From Clarkia xantiana subsp. parviflora (lineage: Eukaryota; Streptophyta; Magnoliopsida; Myrtales; Onagraceae): a stretch of DNA of 64,000 nucleotides. The number at the start of each line of letters is the position of its first letter. The first letter of the stretch is position 1. The notes beneath the pieces are model-generated. The model had not been told where the DNA came from. It made no database searches and saw only the letters and a program-made list of their open reading frames with translations. Positions 9,747 through 18,963 of the stretch are shown piece after piece. Location of the stretch: contig JAPTYO010000018.1 of assembly GCA_036873135.1 (NCBI GenBank), positions 3,534,001 through 3,598,000 of the forward strand, in the 5' to 3' direction. A program made the translations under genes and the position numbers.

Positions 9747-11412
9747 TCAAAGGATTACGTTGATAGTGCCCCGCCTCTCCTTGCGAGCACCAGATGACTC
9801 TGGGTCGGTTCTCTTCTTTTTTGGGGACCGATCGCGGGATCGGGAACGGGACCGCGATCGGGATCGAGAGCGGGATCGACACCGCTTATCCCCGACGAAT
9901 TCCTTGAGCTTCCCCTTCTGGATCAGCTTTTCAATCTCCTTCTTCAGTTCCCGACAGTGATTGGTTTCGTGACCATTTGCGCGGTGAAATCGGCAGTAGC
10001 GATCCGTGCGGGATCCCAAGAATTCTCCATCTTTCTTCGGGGGGTACCTGGAGATACCTTGTCGTTCCATGACTGTCAGCACTTCCGCCATGGAGCAGTT
10101 GAGAGGAATGTCGAGATCCTCCCGCTTATCCTTCCTTGAAGAACGTCTATCGTCCCTTCGATCAGGTCGGCCTCGGTTTCGACTACTCTCAGGTTTGCCC
10201 TTTGAATTACGATCGTCGAAGGGCTTAACCGACTTCTTTCCTTTGTTCGACTTTGGGGGCTCCAGTTCTCCTGCGGCTATCTTCGACTCCTGGACATGGA
10301 TTTGCCGTTTCACCCTCTTCTGTAGTGCCTCCATATTCCACACAGCTTTCTCAGCCACGCTGTGCATTAGGTCGGAACCATAGGGGGCTGTCAGGTTCCG
10401 AATAAAGGTGCGGATGGTTTCGCCCTCTGAGATTTCCTCGTCTATCTCTGCTACGCTGGCTGTGTACCGCTGGTAATAGTGAGCCAGTGATTCGTCGGGC
10501 CTTTGCACCACCTGGGTCAGGGACCTCACGCTCTTCAATAAACGCCTCCGACCCTGGTACTGCTGAATGAATCGGTCGTGCATGTCTGCCCAGCAAGTGA
10601 TGCAGCCTGGGGGCAGACTAAAGAACCAGGTCAAGGCTCTTTCTCCCAGTGTGTTCGGGAACAGCGTACACACTATGTCTTCACTCGGGGCTCTTCCCAG
10701 AAACGCCATGAGGTGTTTCTGTACATGGCGAACTGGATCTCCTTCGCCATCATACTCCTTTATCGTGGGGATGCCTAGCCCAGGCGGGGCTAGGGTGTCG
10801 ATGAGTCGGGGAACGAAGGGATGAGTGGATCGATCCCTTAGCTCCGACACCAGCGGCTTCTGTTCTCCCATGCAGATGTTCACGATCTTTACCACCTGGT
10901 CGGGAGTGATGGGACCATTCAAGGGAATGGTCCTGTGCTGTACTGGTCCTGGCCCATCAACCACGAATCTCTCCGGCTGACCTGTTGCCCTACTCCCGTC
11001 CTGGCCTCGGGGTGGGGCTTTCTGTGCGTTCTGACCCTCTGTTGGCGGGGCCACTTCCTCCAACGGGGGCATCTCCTCCTGCCTCCATGCAGCCTCTCTC
11101 CGATCCAAGAGAGCCTCTACGGCCGCCAAAAACATGGGCATGGCTTCCGCCACGGCCCTTGTCAAGTCTGTAGCTGGGGGAGCCTCCTGCCCCCTATTGC
11201 CCTGGTGCTGAGGAGCAATATCTTCGGGATCTCCATTGTGCCCCCACTGTTTGGGAGAGCTCAGCCGGGGGATGGTTCTGGTTTTCCTCCTGTTCTGGTA
11301 CTGAATCCAGATTCGTTGCAGCGGGGTGACGGGAACCACCGGATTGTCACTGTCTTCTGTGCTTGCCAGCCGCCATCGATCGAGTAGAAGGCATATTAGC
11401 TTTTTGTTTGAT
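9747..11412 (-). pseudogene. gag: Tat gag of element 1 (broken)
   Basis: Capsid-nucleocapsid protein. The open part (9747-11339, 530 codons) contains a retrotransposon gag domain (motif ERALTWFFSLPPGCITCW) and, near the C-terminus, a zinc knuckle of the form C-X2-H-X4-H-X4-C (CRFHRANGHETNHC). An Arg/Ser dipeptide run and a Lys/Arg cluster follow. The family start codon (ATGCCTTCT, 27-36 bases after the primer site) lies near 11390, but codon 16 is TGA here and a frameshift lies between it and the QWGHNG motif. The frame ends at a TGA replacing a His-Gly pair that reads through to protease in A and B. Confidence 0.88.
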
Positions 11413-11430
11413 TCCCACAGACGGCGTCAA
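11412..11430 (-). other. Primer binding site of element 1 (one base changed)
   Basis: Minus strand reads TTGACGCCGTCTGTGGG directly after the LTR end. A, B and element 2 read TTGGCGCCGTCTGTGGG. TGGCGCCGT matches the 3' end of plant tRNA-Asp as I know it. The G-to-A change falls inside that core. Confidence 0.75.
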
Positions 11431-12128
11431 TGTTGGATCACGGTGGAACTCCGGTACGGACTTTGACGGCAATCCTAGCTCTTTTGCTCCACGCAATCCT
11501 GCAAGAGGGGATAGACCGGGCGGTGACCCAGAATCCCTCTCCGATGCTTAAATGAGTGTCTCGTATGACTGGCAAGCAAGTAATCTCAAAGTATATTGAA
11601 TTCAACGTAAACGTTCTGAGGTGATCTCCTGCCCTTTTATAGGCAAAGAGATGCCTCAGGTACCTGGCGAACCGTTGGGGGTGGTTAGCTCGTATCCCGC
11701 GTATCTCGGATGTGATCTCGCGTATCTCAGCCATGCCCCGCGTATCTCGGCCACGCTCCGTGTATCTTAACCACGTTCCGCGTATCTCGGCCACACCCTG
11801 CATATCTTGGCCTTATCCTCTAATAATCGAGTCCCGACTCCCGTCGGGGACTCCAGAGTTATCTCGTTGTGTCACCGCTCGGGGCCCCTCGTCATCGTGA
11901 CAGGGCCAATCATTCTCAGAGATTCATCATCGGGGCCTACTTAAAGGCTTCTCATCGGGAGCTTCCAGCTCTACTGTAGAGACCGACTCTGTCGGGACCT
12001 TACCTTGTCGGGACTCCCTTTGTCGGGACCCTTCTCCTAGATCATCTTGACCTTCACTTTGGGCCTAATGGGCCTGTTTGCCGTTTCCTCCCTGTTAAAG
12101 GGCCTGACGGATGTAATCGAACCCATCA
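11431..12128 (-). repeat. 5' LTR of element 1
   Basis: 698 bp, plus-strand image TGTTGG...CCCATCA. Minus-strand TATA box CTATAAAAG at 11634-11642, with an array of CGTATCTCGG-type units at about 11690-11810. About 3% different from the 3' LTR. Confidence 0.93.
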
Positions 12129-12236
12129 GACTGGAACAGACGGCCTGAGTCGGAGAGCGCAGGTCGAGCAGAGAGAATCCGTCGATGGTGAACCGGGACG
12201 TGGTGAAGGTGAGCTGCAGACCTGGTCGGATGATCA
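12129..12236 (+). repeat. Right copy of the 108-bp direct repeat flanking element 1
   Basis: Begins immediately after the LTR CA and matches 757-864 with one mismatch. The uninterrupted target continues to the right (GATCAAGCTT). Confidence 0.9.
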
Positions 12237-12706
12237 AGCTTAGGAGGTGGTGGGCCGAGCAAGGATGGCGTGGATGATGTCGAGCATAGCGGTGGCGTTT
12301 GTTGGAGGGTGGCCAGATCGACGAGGGAGTGGTGGTGACTCCGGTGTTGTCGGAGCTGGTGGTCCGGTCGGAGGTTGGTGCTTGGAGCCAGGGTCGGCCG
12401 CTTGGCATGAGAGCTTCAGGAGGAGGGGGTCGGTCAACACTGGTTGGACGATTTGAATTTGAAATCCGAACCAGATTTCACAGCTCCAACTTCTTAATCC
12501 CTTTACAGCACTCTCCTTGTGCATTCCTCTTCTCATCAAGAATTAGGGCTCCTCCTTCTTTCATGGATATCAACACCGTGGGCATGAAAGTGTAGACCAT
12601 CGCACAGGAGAAGGAACCCAATACGAGGAGAATCAGTGGCACGCCGTATGTGGTTGCTTCGGAATCATTCGGCTTGGGAATCGATGTCAGAACAAGGGAT
12701 GATGAT
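12237..12706. other. Remnant of an older repeat, left of element 2
   Basis: GC-rich (GGTGG/TCGG-rich) to about 12450, then more balanced. Continues at 18224 once element 2 is removed. No protein family recognised. The piece 12702-12706 (ATGAT) is the target duplication of element 2. Confidence 0.45.
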
Positions 12707-13355
12707 TGATGGGCCCCGGCTAAGGCCGTTAGGCCCCTTAACGATTGACAAACGGCGACTAGGCCCGTTGGGCTAGGAGCTGGGTTGCTGGAAGGCTAAG
12801 GGCTCCGACGGACGGAGGCCCCGACATGGAATAGCCCCGAGTGAGTATAGCCTCGATAGGGGAAAGCCCCGAAGATATCGGACCTGGACGTGGTCGGTCC
12901 CGATATGGGAGTTGACACCACTCCCCGACACCGAATCCTCAATGATGCAACTTGGGAGTCTCCGATAATGATCGAGACTCGCCGGTAAGAGCACAATCCC
13001 GGAAATCTCGCTATGATTACAGTAGTGATATAATGGGCGAGATATGTGGGATACGTATAACTGTACAGATACGTGGCGAGATATACGGCGAGATATGTGG
13101 GATAGTGGATCACAATCCAACCGCCTAATCAGGTAACTGGGATAGCCTTCCCCCTATAAAAGGAGGGAAGTTATCCCAGGTTAAGGTTACGTTTTTACAC
13201 ACATACACATACTGCTTGCTTGCCCTGTTGATCACCGTACTTACGTTAAGCATCGGAGAGGGATTCTGGGCCACCGCCCTCTATTCCCCTTCTGCAGGAT
13301 TGCGAGGAGCTAAGGAATCCGTCACCGTAACCAGAGTTCCTGCCGTGATCCAACA
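12707..13355 (+). repeat. 5' LTR of element 2
   Basis: TGATGGG...CCAACA, 649 bp. TATA box CTATAAAAG at 13154-13162. GAGATATGTGG/AGATACGTGG units at about 13028-13105. Confidence 0.95.
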
Positions 13356-13373
13356 TTGGCGCCGTCTGTGGGA
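13356..13373 (+). other. Primer binding site of element 2
   Basis: TTGGCGCCGTCTGTGGGAAC directly after the LTR. The first nine bases after the initial T (TGGCGCCGT) fit the 3' end of tRNA-Asp. Confidence 0.75.
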
Positions 13374-13420
13374 ACGCAACAAAAAGCCAAAGTAAGTTTG
13401 CTTCCCTTTGACTCCATACC

Positions 13421-16400
13421 ATGGCTGGCAACAAGCCGCAGCGATCAGGCAAGCAGGTGCAGACCACCAGCAATCCCCCTGAGGATGATACACAGCATCA
13501 GGATCTGAGAGACGATGGTGACAGCACTCACCGAGATGACACCACCAGGGAGGTTGTTCCTCCGCGAAGAGAAACCAGGTCGATGACCAGGAACGAGCTC
13601 CCTGGTGGATCCAGGAACGAGGCGCCTTCCCAGAGCCCAGAGCTAGCCAGGGTAGTGGTAGAGGCCATGCCCCTATTCATGGAGGCCATGGAGGCCCTCT
13701 TAGACCGAAGAGAGGCTGCCAGAAGGCAGGCCGTATATCTACCGCCGCTCCCTCCGCGGCGAGATGCTTCCAGAAGGCAGGTGGACGACAATCTGCCGCC
13801 ACCTCCCCCATTGAGGGAACAGCCCGTTCCCCCCAGGCATCCGAATCCAGCACCAGCGGAGAATTTTGTGGTCGATGGACCAGGGCCAGTACAGCAAAGG
13901 ACTATTCCCCTGAATGGTCCCCTCACTGCTGATCAGGTGGTGAAGATTGTGGGTATTTGCATGGGAGATCAGAAGCCCATGATGTCGGAGTTGAGGAGTC
14001 GGGAGACCCATCCCTTCGTTCCCAGGCTGATCAATACCCTGGCCCCTCCAGGCTTGGGTATCCCGAAGATAGAGGAGTACGACGGGGACGCGGACCCGGT
14101 CCGCCACGTACAGAAGCACCTGACAGCGTGCATGGGCAGGACCCCAGATGAGGATGTTATCTGCGCGTTGTTCCCGAGTACCTTGGGAGAGAAGGCTTTG
14201 ACATGGTTCTACAGTCTGCCCACCGGATGCATAACCTGTTGGGAGGATATGCATCAGCGATTCATCGCCCAGTACCAAGGGCGTCGACGGCTGCTGAAGA
14301 GTGTTCGGACCCTGCATGAGGTGGTCCAGAGGCCCGACGAATCGCTGGCCCAATACTACCAGCGTTACACGGCTGGCATGACCGAGCTGGATGAGGAGAT
14401 ATCGGAGGGCGAGGCCATCCGTACCTTCTTGAAAAACCTCAATCCCCCCTACGGCTCCGACTTACTGCACAGCGTCGCGGCCAAAAACGTCTGGAGCATG
14501 GAGGCGCTTCAGGCGAGGGTGAAACAGCAAATCGACGTCCAAGAGTCGAAGATCGCTGCCGGAGAGTTGGCTCCTCCCAAGGGGCGCGGAGGAAAGCAGT
14601 TGTTCAAACCATTGGACAACCAAAACAAGAAGGATAGCTCCGAGAGTAGTCGGAGTCGTGGACGCCCTGATCGAAGGGAGGATAGGCGTCCGACAAAGAA
14701 AGACAGTCAGAGGGAGGAGTTTACCCCCCTCAACAGGCCTTTGAGAGAGGTCTTGGCCGTAATGGAGAGGCAAGGCCTCGCTCGTTTCCCCAAAAAGAAG
14801 GAAGGCAAAAAGTTGGGCTCCCGCACCGACCGTTACTGCCGATTCCATCGGGCCACTGGTCACGACACTGACCAGTGTCGGGAGCTGAAGAAGGAAGTAG
14901 AGAAGCTTATCCAGAGGGGTAAGCTGAAGGAGTTCGTGGGGGATTCGCGCTGCAAGCCCCATTCCCGATCTCGGTCGAGATCCAAATCTCGATCGAGGTC
15001 CCCAAGGAAGAGAAGGTCCGAAGCGGAGCCTTCGGAGGGCCCATCAGGGTCCCGACAGAAGAGGGTCATTAATGTGATCCATGGAGGGTTCGCTGCGGGA
15101 GGAGACACATCGTCTTCTCGGGAGCGTTACGCCAACCAGGTGCCCGTAGCAGTGGCCTTGGGAAAAAGGTCCCGGTCATGGACCTCGAAGGAGGAAATGG
15201 AGATTACCTTCTCGGCGAAGGATCTGGAGGGAGTAGAGACCCCCCACGAGGATGCCCTAGTCATGACACTGGATGTAGGTGGATTCGAAATGAAGAGGAT
15301 CCTCATTGATGGAGGAAGCTCCTCCGACATCCTCTTCTTTGACGCCCTGGAGCAGATGGGGAAGAAGAAGAAAGACCTACGGGAGGTTAACTTCCCGATG
15401 GTAGGATTTTGCGGCACAACCTCTTATCCGTTGGGGGTTATTACGCTGCCTGTGTGGTTCGGCAGTGGCTGGAAAATGGAGAAGAGAGATGTGGAATTCG
15501 TGGTGGTCGAATCCACAGGGACGTACAATGCGATTATTGGGAGAACCACCATCAACCCGCTGATGGCAGTGGCCTCGACTGTCCATCAGAAAATGAAGTT
15601 CCCGACTGAGAATGGGGTCGGTGAAGTAAAAGGCGACCAGGTGGCGTCGAGACGGTGTTATGTCAACGCCACAAGGAGATCGAGGAGGGAGGCTATGTCG
15701 GTTCTCCAGACAGACACTGATCCTCGAGAGGAGTTTGGGCGCCCCGCCCCCATGGAGGACCTAAAAGAAGTCGAGATAGATGGGCCCGAGAGGAGGGTAA
15801 AGATCGGATCCGCCCTAACCGAGGAAAGGGCTCAGGAGTTGATCGGGCTCTTGAAAGAGTTCAAGGAGTTGTTTGCCTGGTCCCCGAGCGATATGCCAGG
15901 AATCAGCCGCGACGTGATCGAGCATGAACTGAATATCGACCCTACGATCAAGCCGATCGCGCAGAAGAGACGTCCGATTGGGACAGACAAGAGGATCGCA
16001 ATCCAGCAGGAGGTTGGCAGGTTGCTCAACGCTGGGTTCATTAGGGAGATCCGATTCCAGACTTGGGTAGCCAACCCAGTGCTGGTGAGGAAAAGCAACG
16101 GGAAGTGGCGGATGTGTGTCGACTTCCGCGACCTGAACAAGGCTTGCCCGAAGGACTTTTATCCGCTCCCGCGGATCGACCAATTGGTGGATGCTACATC
16201 GGGGCATGAGCTGCTAAGCTTTATGGATGCTTATTCTGGTTATAACCAGATAAAGATGGCGAAAAAGGATGCCCCACACACCGCCTTCTACGCTGACAGT
16301 GAAGTCTTCCAGTACGATGTCATGCCTTTCGGCCTGGTGAATGCGGGGGCGACCTATCAGAGAATGGTGAACAAGCTGTTCGGGGATATGCTTGGAAGTA

Positions 16401-17574
16401 CCATGGAAGCCTATGTAGATGACATGCCGGTGAAGTCCCGACGAGCATCGGACCACGTTGGTAACTTGGCAATGGCCTTCGAGAGGATGAGGCTCCACCA
16501 AGTCCGCTTGAATCCAGCCAAATGTGCCTTCGGAGTTCATTCAGGGAAGTTCTTAGGCTTCATGGTGAGCCAGAGGGGGATCGAGGTGAATCCCGAAAAA
16601 CTAAGGGCGATAGAGGAGATGCAGTCCCCGACAAACCATAGGGAGGTGCAAGTGCTGAACGGTCGACTGGCTTCGATGAATCGCTTCCTATCCAAGGCAA
16701 GCGACCGGGCGATGCCATTTTTCAATGTGCTGAGGGCCAACCGACAGTTCGAATGGACCGCCGAATGTGAGGAGGCGTTCCAAGCGCTCAAACAACATCT
16801 CCGCACCCTCCCACCACTAGCAAAGCCAGTTCCAGGCGAGCCACTCTATCTTTACTTGGCTGTTTCTTCGTTTGCAATAAGCTCTGTTTTAGTTAAAGCT
16901 GTCGAGGGCAATCAAATCCCCGTCTATTATGTAATCAAGGCGTTTGCCTAGTGTGAAATGAATTACCCTCCGATTGAGAAGTACCTCTTTGCGTTGATTA
17001 TTACCGCTAGAAAGTTACGGCCTTACTTCCATGCGCATGAAATTACGGTGTTGACTGATCAGCCATTGAAACACTTCTTGAACCGACCTGATGCGTCGGG
17101 GAGACTAGTAAAGTGGGCCGTGGAACTTAGCGAGTTTCGGATTCATTTCGCTCCGAGAACAGCTATCAAAGGGCAGGCATTGGCCGACTTTATAGTTGAA
17201 TCTACTGTTCCCGATCCTGAAGCAACGGAAACAGTAGAGGGGGCAACCGGGAATACTGAAGAGGTCCCGACGGCGGAGCAGTCGGAACAGCCAAATAAGG
17301 AGAACACCTGGGAGTTGTACACGGATGGCTCCTCAAGCTCGGATGGATCCGGTGCGGGGTTCGTATTGATTCCGCCAGGCGGGGCGGAGCCACTTCGATA
17401 TGCATTGGCCCTAACATTTAGAGCCACCAATAACGAGGCGGTGTATGAGGCTCTTATAACGGGGCTGAAAATCGCAAAGGGCACTGGAATTGAACATTTG
17501 AAGGTGAAGTGTGATGCTAGCCTGATTGTAAATCAGGTCCGGGGGCAGTATGGAGCAAAGAACCCGATCATGAA
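13421..17574 (+). pseudogene. gag-pol: gag-pro-pol of element 2: in-frame stop and loss of integrase
   Basis: Start ATG at 13421, 66 bases after the LTR. One frame runs 1,176 codons to a TAG at 16949-16951, then stays in the same frame to the LTR edge at 17574. Visible: gag domain (LTWFYSLPTGCITCW), CHHC zinc knuckle (CRFHRATGHDTDQC), an Arg/Ser stretch followed by basic residues, protease (LIDGGSSSDIL), RT with YVDD, RNase H 1, and the second RNase H up to GAKNPIMN. The TAG falls in the YYVSKAF motif of RNase H 1, with a neighbouring Ser-to-Ile change. The second RNase H keeps its first three acidic positions but lacks the last Asp. No integrase exists, so any recent movement must have used enzymes from another copy. 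Confidence 0.93.
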
Positions 17575-18223
17575 TGATGGGCCCCGGCTAAGGCCGTTAG
17601 GCCCCTTAACGATTGACAAACGGCGACTAGGCCCGTTGGGCTAGGAGCTGGGTTGCTGGAAGGCTAAGGGCTCCGACGGACGGAGGCCCCGACATGGAAT
17701 AGCCCCGAGTGAGTATAGCCTCGATAGGGGAAAGCCCCGAAGATATCGGACCTGGACGTGGTCGGTCCCGATATGGGAGTTGACACCACTCCCCGACACC
17801 GAATCCTCAATGATGCAACTTGGGAGTCTCCGATAATGATCGAGACTCGCCGGTAAGAGCACAATCCCGGAAATCTCGCTATGATTACAGTAGTGATATA
17901 ATGGGCGAGATATGTGGGATACGTATAACTGTACAGATACGTGGCGAGATATACGGCGAGATATGTGGGATAGTGGATCACAATCCAACCGCCTAATCAG
18001 GTAACTGGGATAGCCTTCCCCCTATAAAAGGAGGGAAGTTATCCCAGGTTAAGGTTACGTTTTTACACACATACACATACTGCTTGCTTGCCCTGTTGAT
18101 CACCGTACTTACGTTAAGCATCGGAGAGGGATTCTGGGCCACCGCCCTCTATTCCCCTTCTGCAGGATTGCGAGGAGTTAAGGAATCCGTCACCGTAACC
18201 AGAGTTCCTGCCGTGATCCAACA
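17575..18223 (+). repeat. 3' LTR of element 2
   Basis: 649 bp, 648 identical to the 5' LTR. TATA box at 18022-18030. It starts immediately after coding sequence (…ATGAA|TGATGGG) with no polypurine tract. Confidence 0.95.
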
Positions 18224-18899
18224 ATGATGAAGATGGAAATTGGGTTTGCGTTGACATGGAAATCAGGGGAAGACGGCTGGGTCGGGAACGTGGCCGTTGC
18301 TGAAGGAGATGGAAGCCGGTGAGCCACGGTGGTGCTCGGGAAGGCTTGGATTGCCAGAGGTTGAGGTGGTTGGCAGGGTGTCGCTGACGTCGGATTTCAG
18401 CAAGCTTCGGGGCCTGACGTTGAGCGAGTCGAGATGGACTTGGAGCGATGAACGAATTTAACTTATTTGGTCTGAGGGTGAGTGAAGGCGAAGGTGCTGT
18501 ACATACAACAATATAAAAACAAAACAAAAATAATAATAACAATAATAATAAGGATAGTAAGTATAATAATATCAAACTCTCTGTTTAGAGAAATTTGTAT
18601 TCATTTCTGTTTTTTTGGTTGTGGTTTACATGTAAACATAGAGCACTATTTATACTAATCTATGCCTAGTCCAATCTAAGCAACAAATATTGCTGATTTA
18701 TTTTCTAATAAATGCTAAATATTCAGAAATTTAATACTAAATATTTAACAAATATTTTATGCAATAAATGTAAATAACTATCATAATATTGCCTTGAGCA
18801 TCTTTAGAAGCTTCGCGACTTGCCATATTTAGACATTTCCTCATTTATGTGCGCCACACGTCACGCATGTCGCGCGTGGTCCAAAATTAGGTGTTTACA
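18224..18899 (-). repeat. Probable remnant of an Ogre-type LTR, right part
   Basis: The right edge reads AAATTAGGTGTTTACA, the same 16 bases that end the Ogre 3' LTR at 53645, preceded in both by an ACGCGT/CGCGCGT-rich stretch and AT-rich DNA. The left half is GC rich, as in 52780-53260. Minus orientation by comparison. The left terminus was not found. Elements 1 and 2 would then both sit inside it. Confidence 0.45.
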
Positions 18900-18963
18900 A
18901 CTTGCTTTGTAATACCTAGTTGATTAATGAAGCATTCTCATTCATATATTTACTTGTGCAAAT

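Larger units (their letters stand above)
860..12128 (-). mobile_element. Tat-lineage Ty3/gypsy retrotransposon, element 1 (minus strand)
   Basis: In element orientation: 5' LTR (11431-12128), primer site, gag, protease, RT, RNase H, second RNase H, integrase, minisatellite, antisense aORF, polypurine tract, 3' LTR (860-1552). The two RNase H domains and the IDGGSS protease motif place it in the Tat clade. The two LTRs differ at about 21 of 693 positions by eye (about 3%), mostly transitions. It lacks a 5-bp target duplication. Instead a 108-bp direct repeat flanks it, and the outer five bases of the 3' LTR are missing. Pol is open, but gag has a nonsense codon, a frameshift and a terminal stop. 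Confidence 0.93.
12707..18223 (+). mobile_element. Tat-lineage retrotransposon, element 2: young internal-deletion derivative
   Basis: Two 649-bp LTRs (12707-13355 and 17575-18223) that differ by one base (C at about 13310, T at about 18178). Perfect 5-bp target duplications ATGAT lie at 12702-12706 and 18224-18228. A primer site follows the 5' LTR. The interior encodes gag, protease, RT, RNase H and part of the second RNase H, then meets the 3' LTR directly. Integrase, minisatellite, aORF and polypurine tract are all absent. It belongs to a different subfamily from elements 1, A and B (LTR starts TGATGGGCCCC), but its protein is clearly homologous. Confidence 0.95.

Noticed and set aside
12685..12706. 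TGTCAGA near 12685 as the left end of the Ogre-like LTR
   Set aside because: Only seven bases match 33285, and the 5 bases before it do not match those after 18899.
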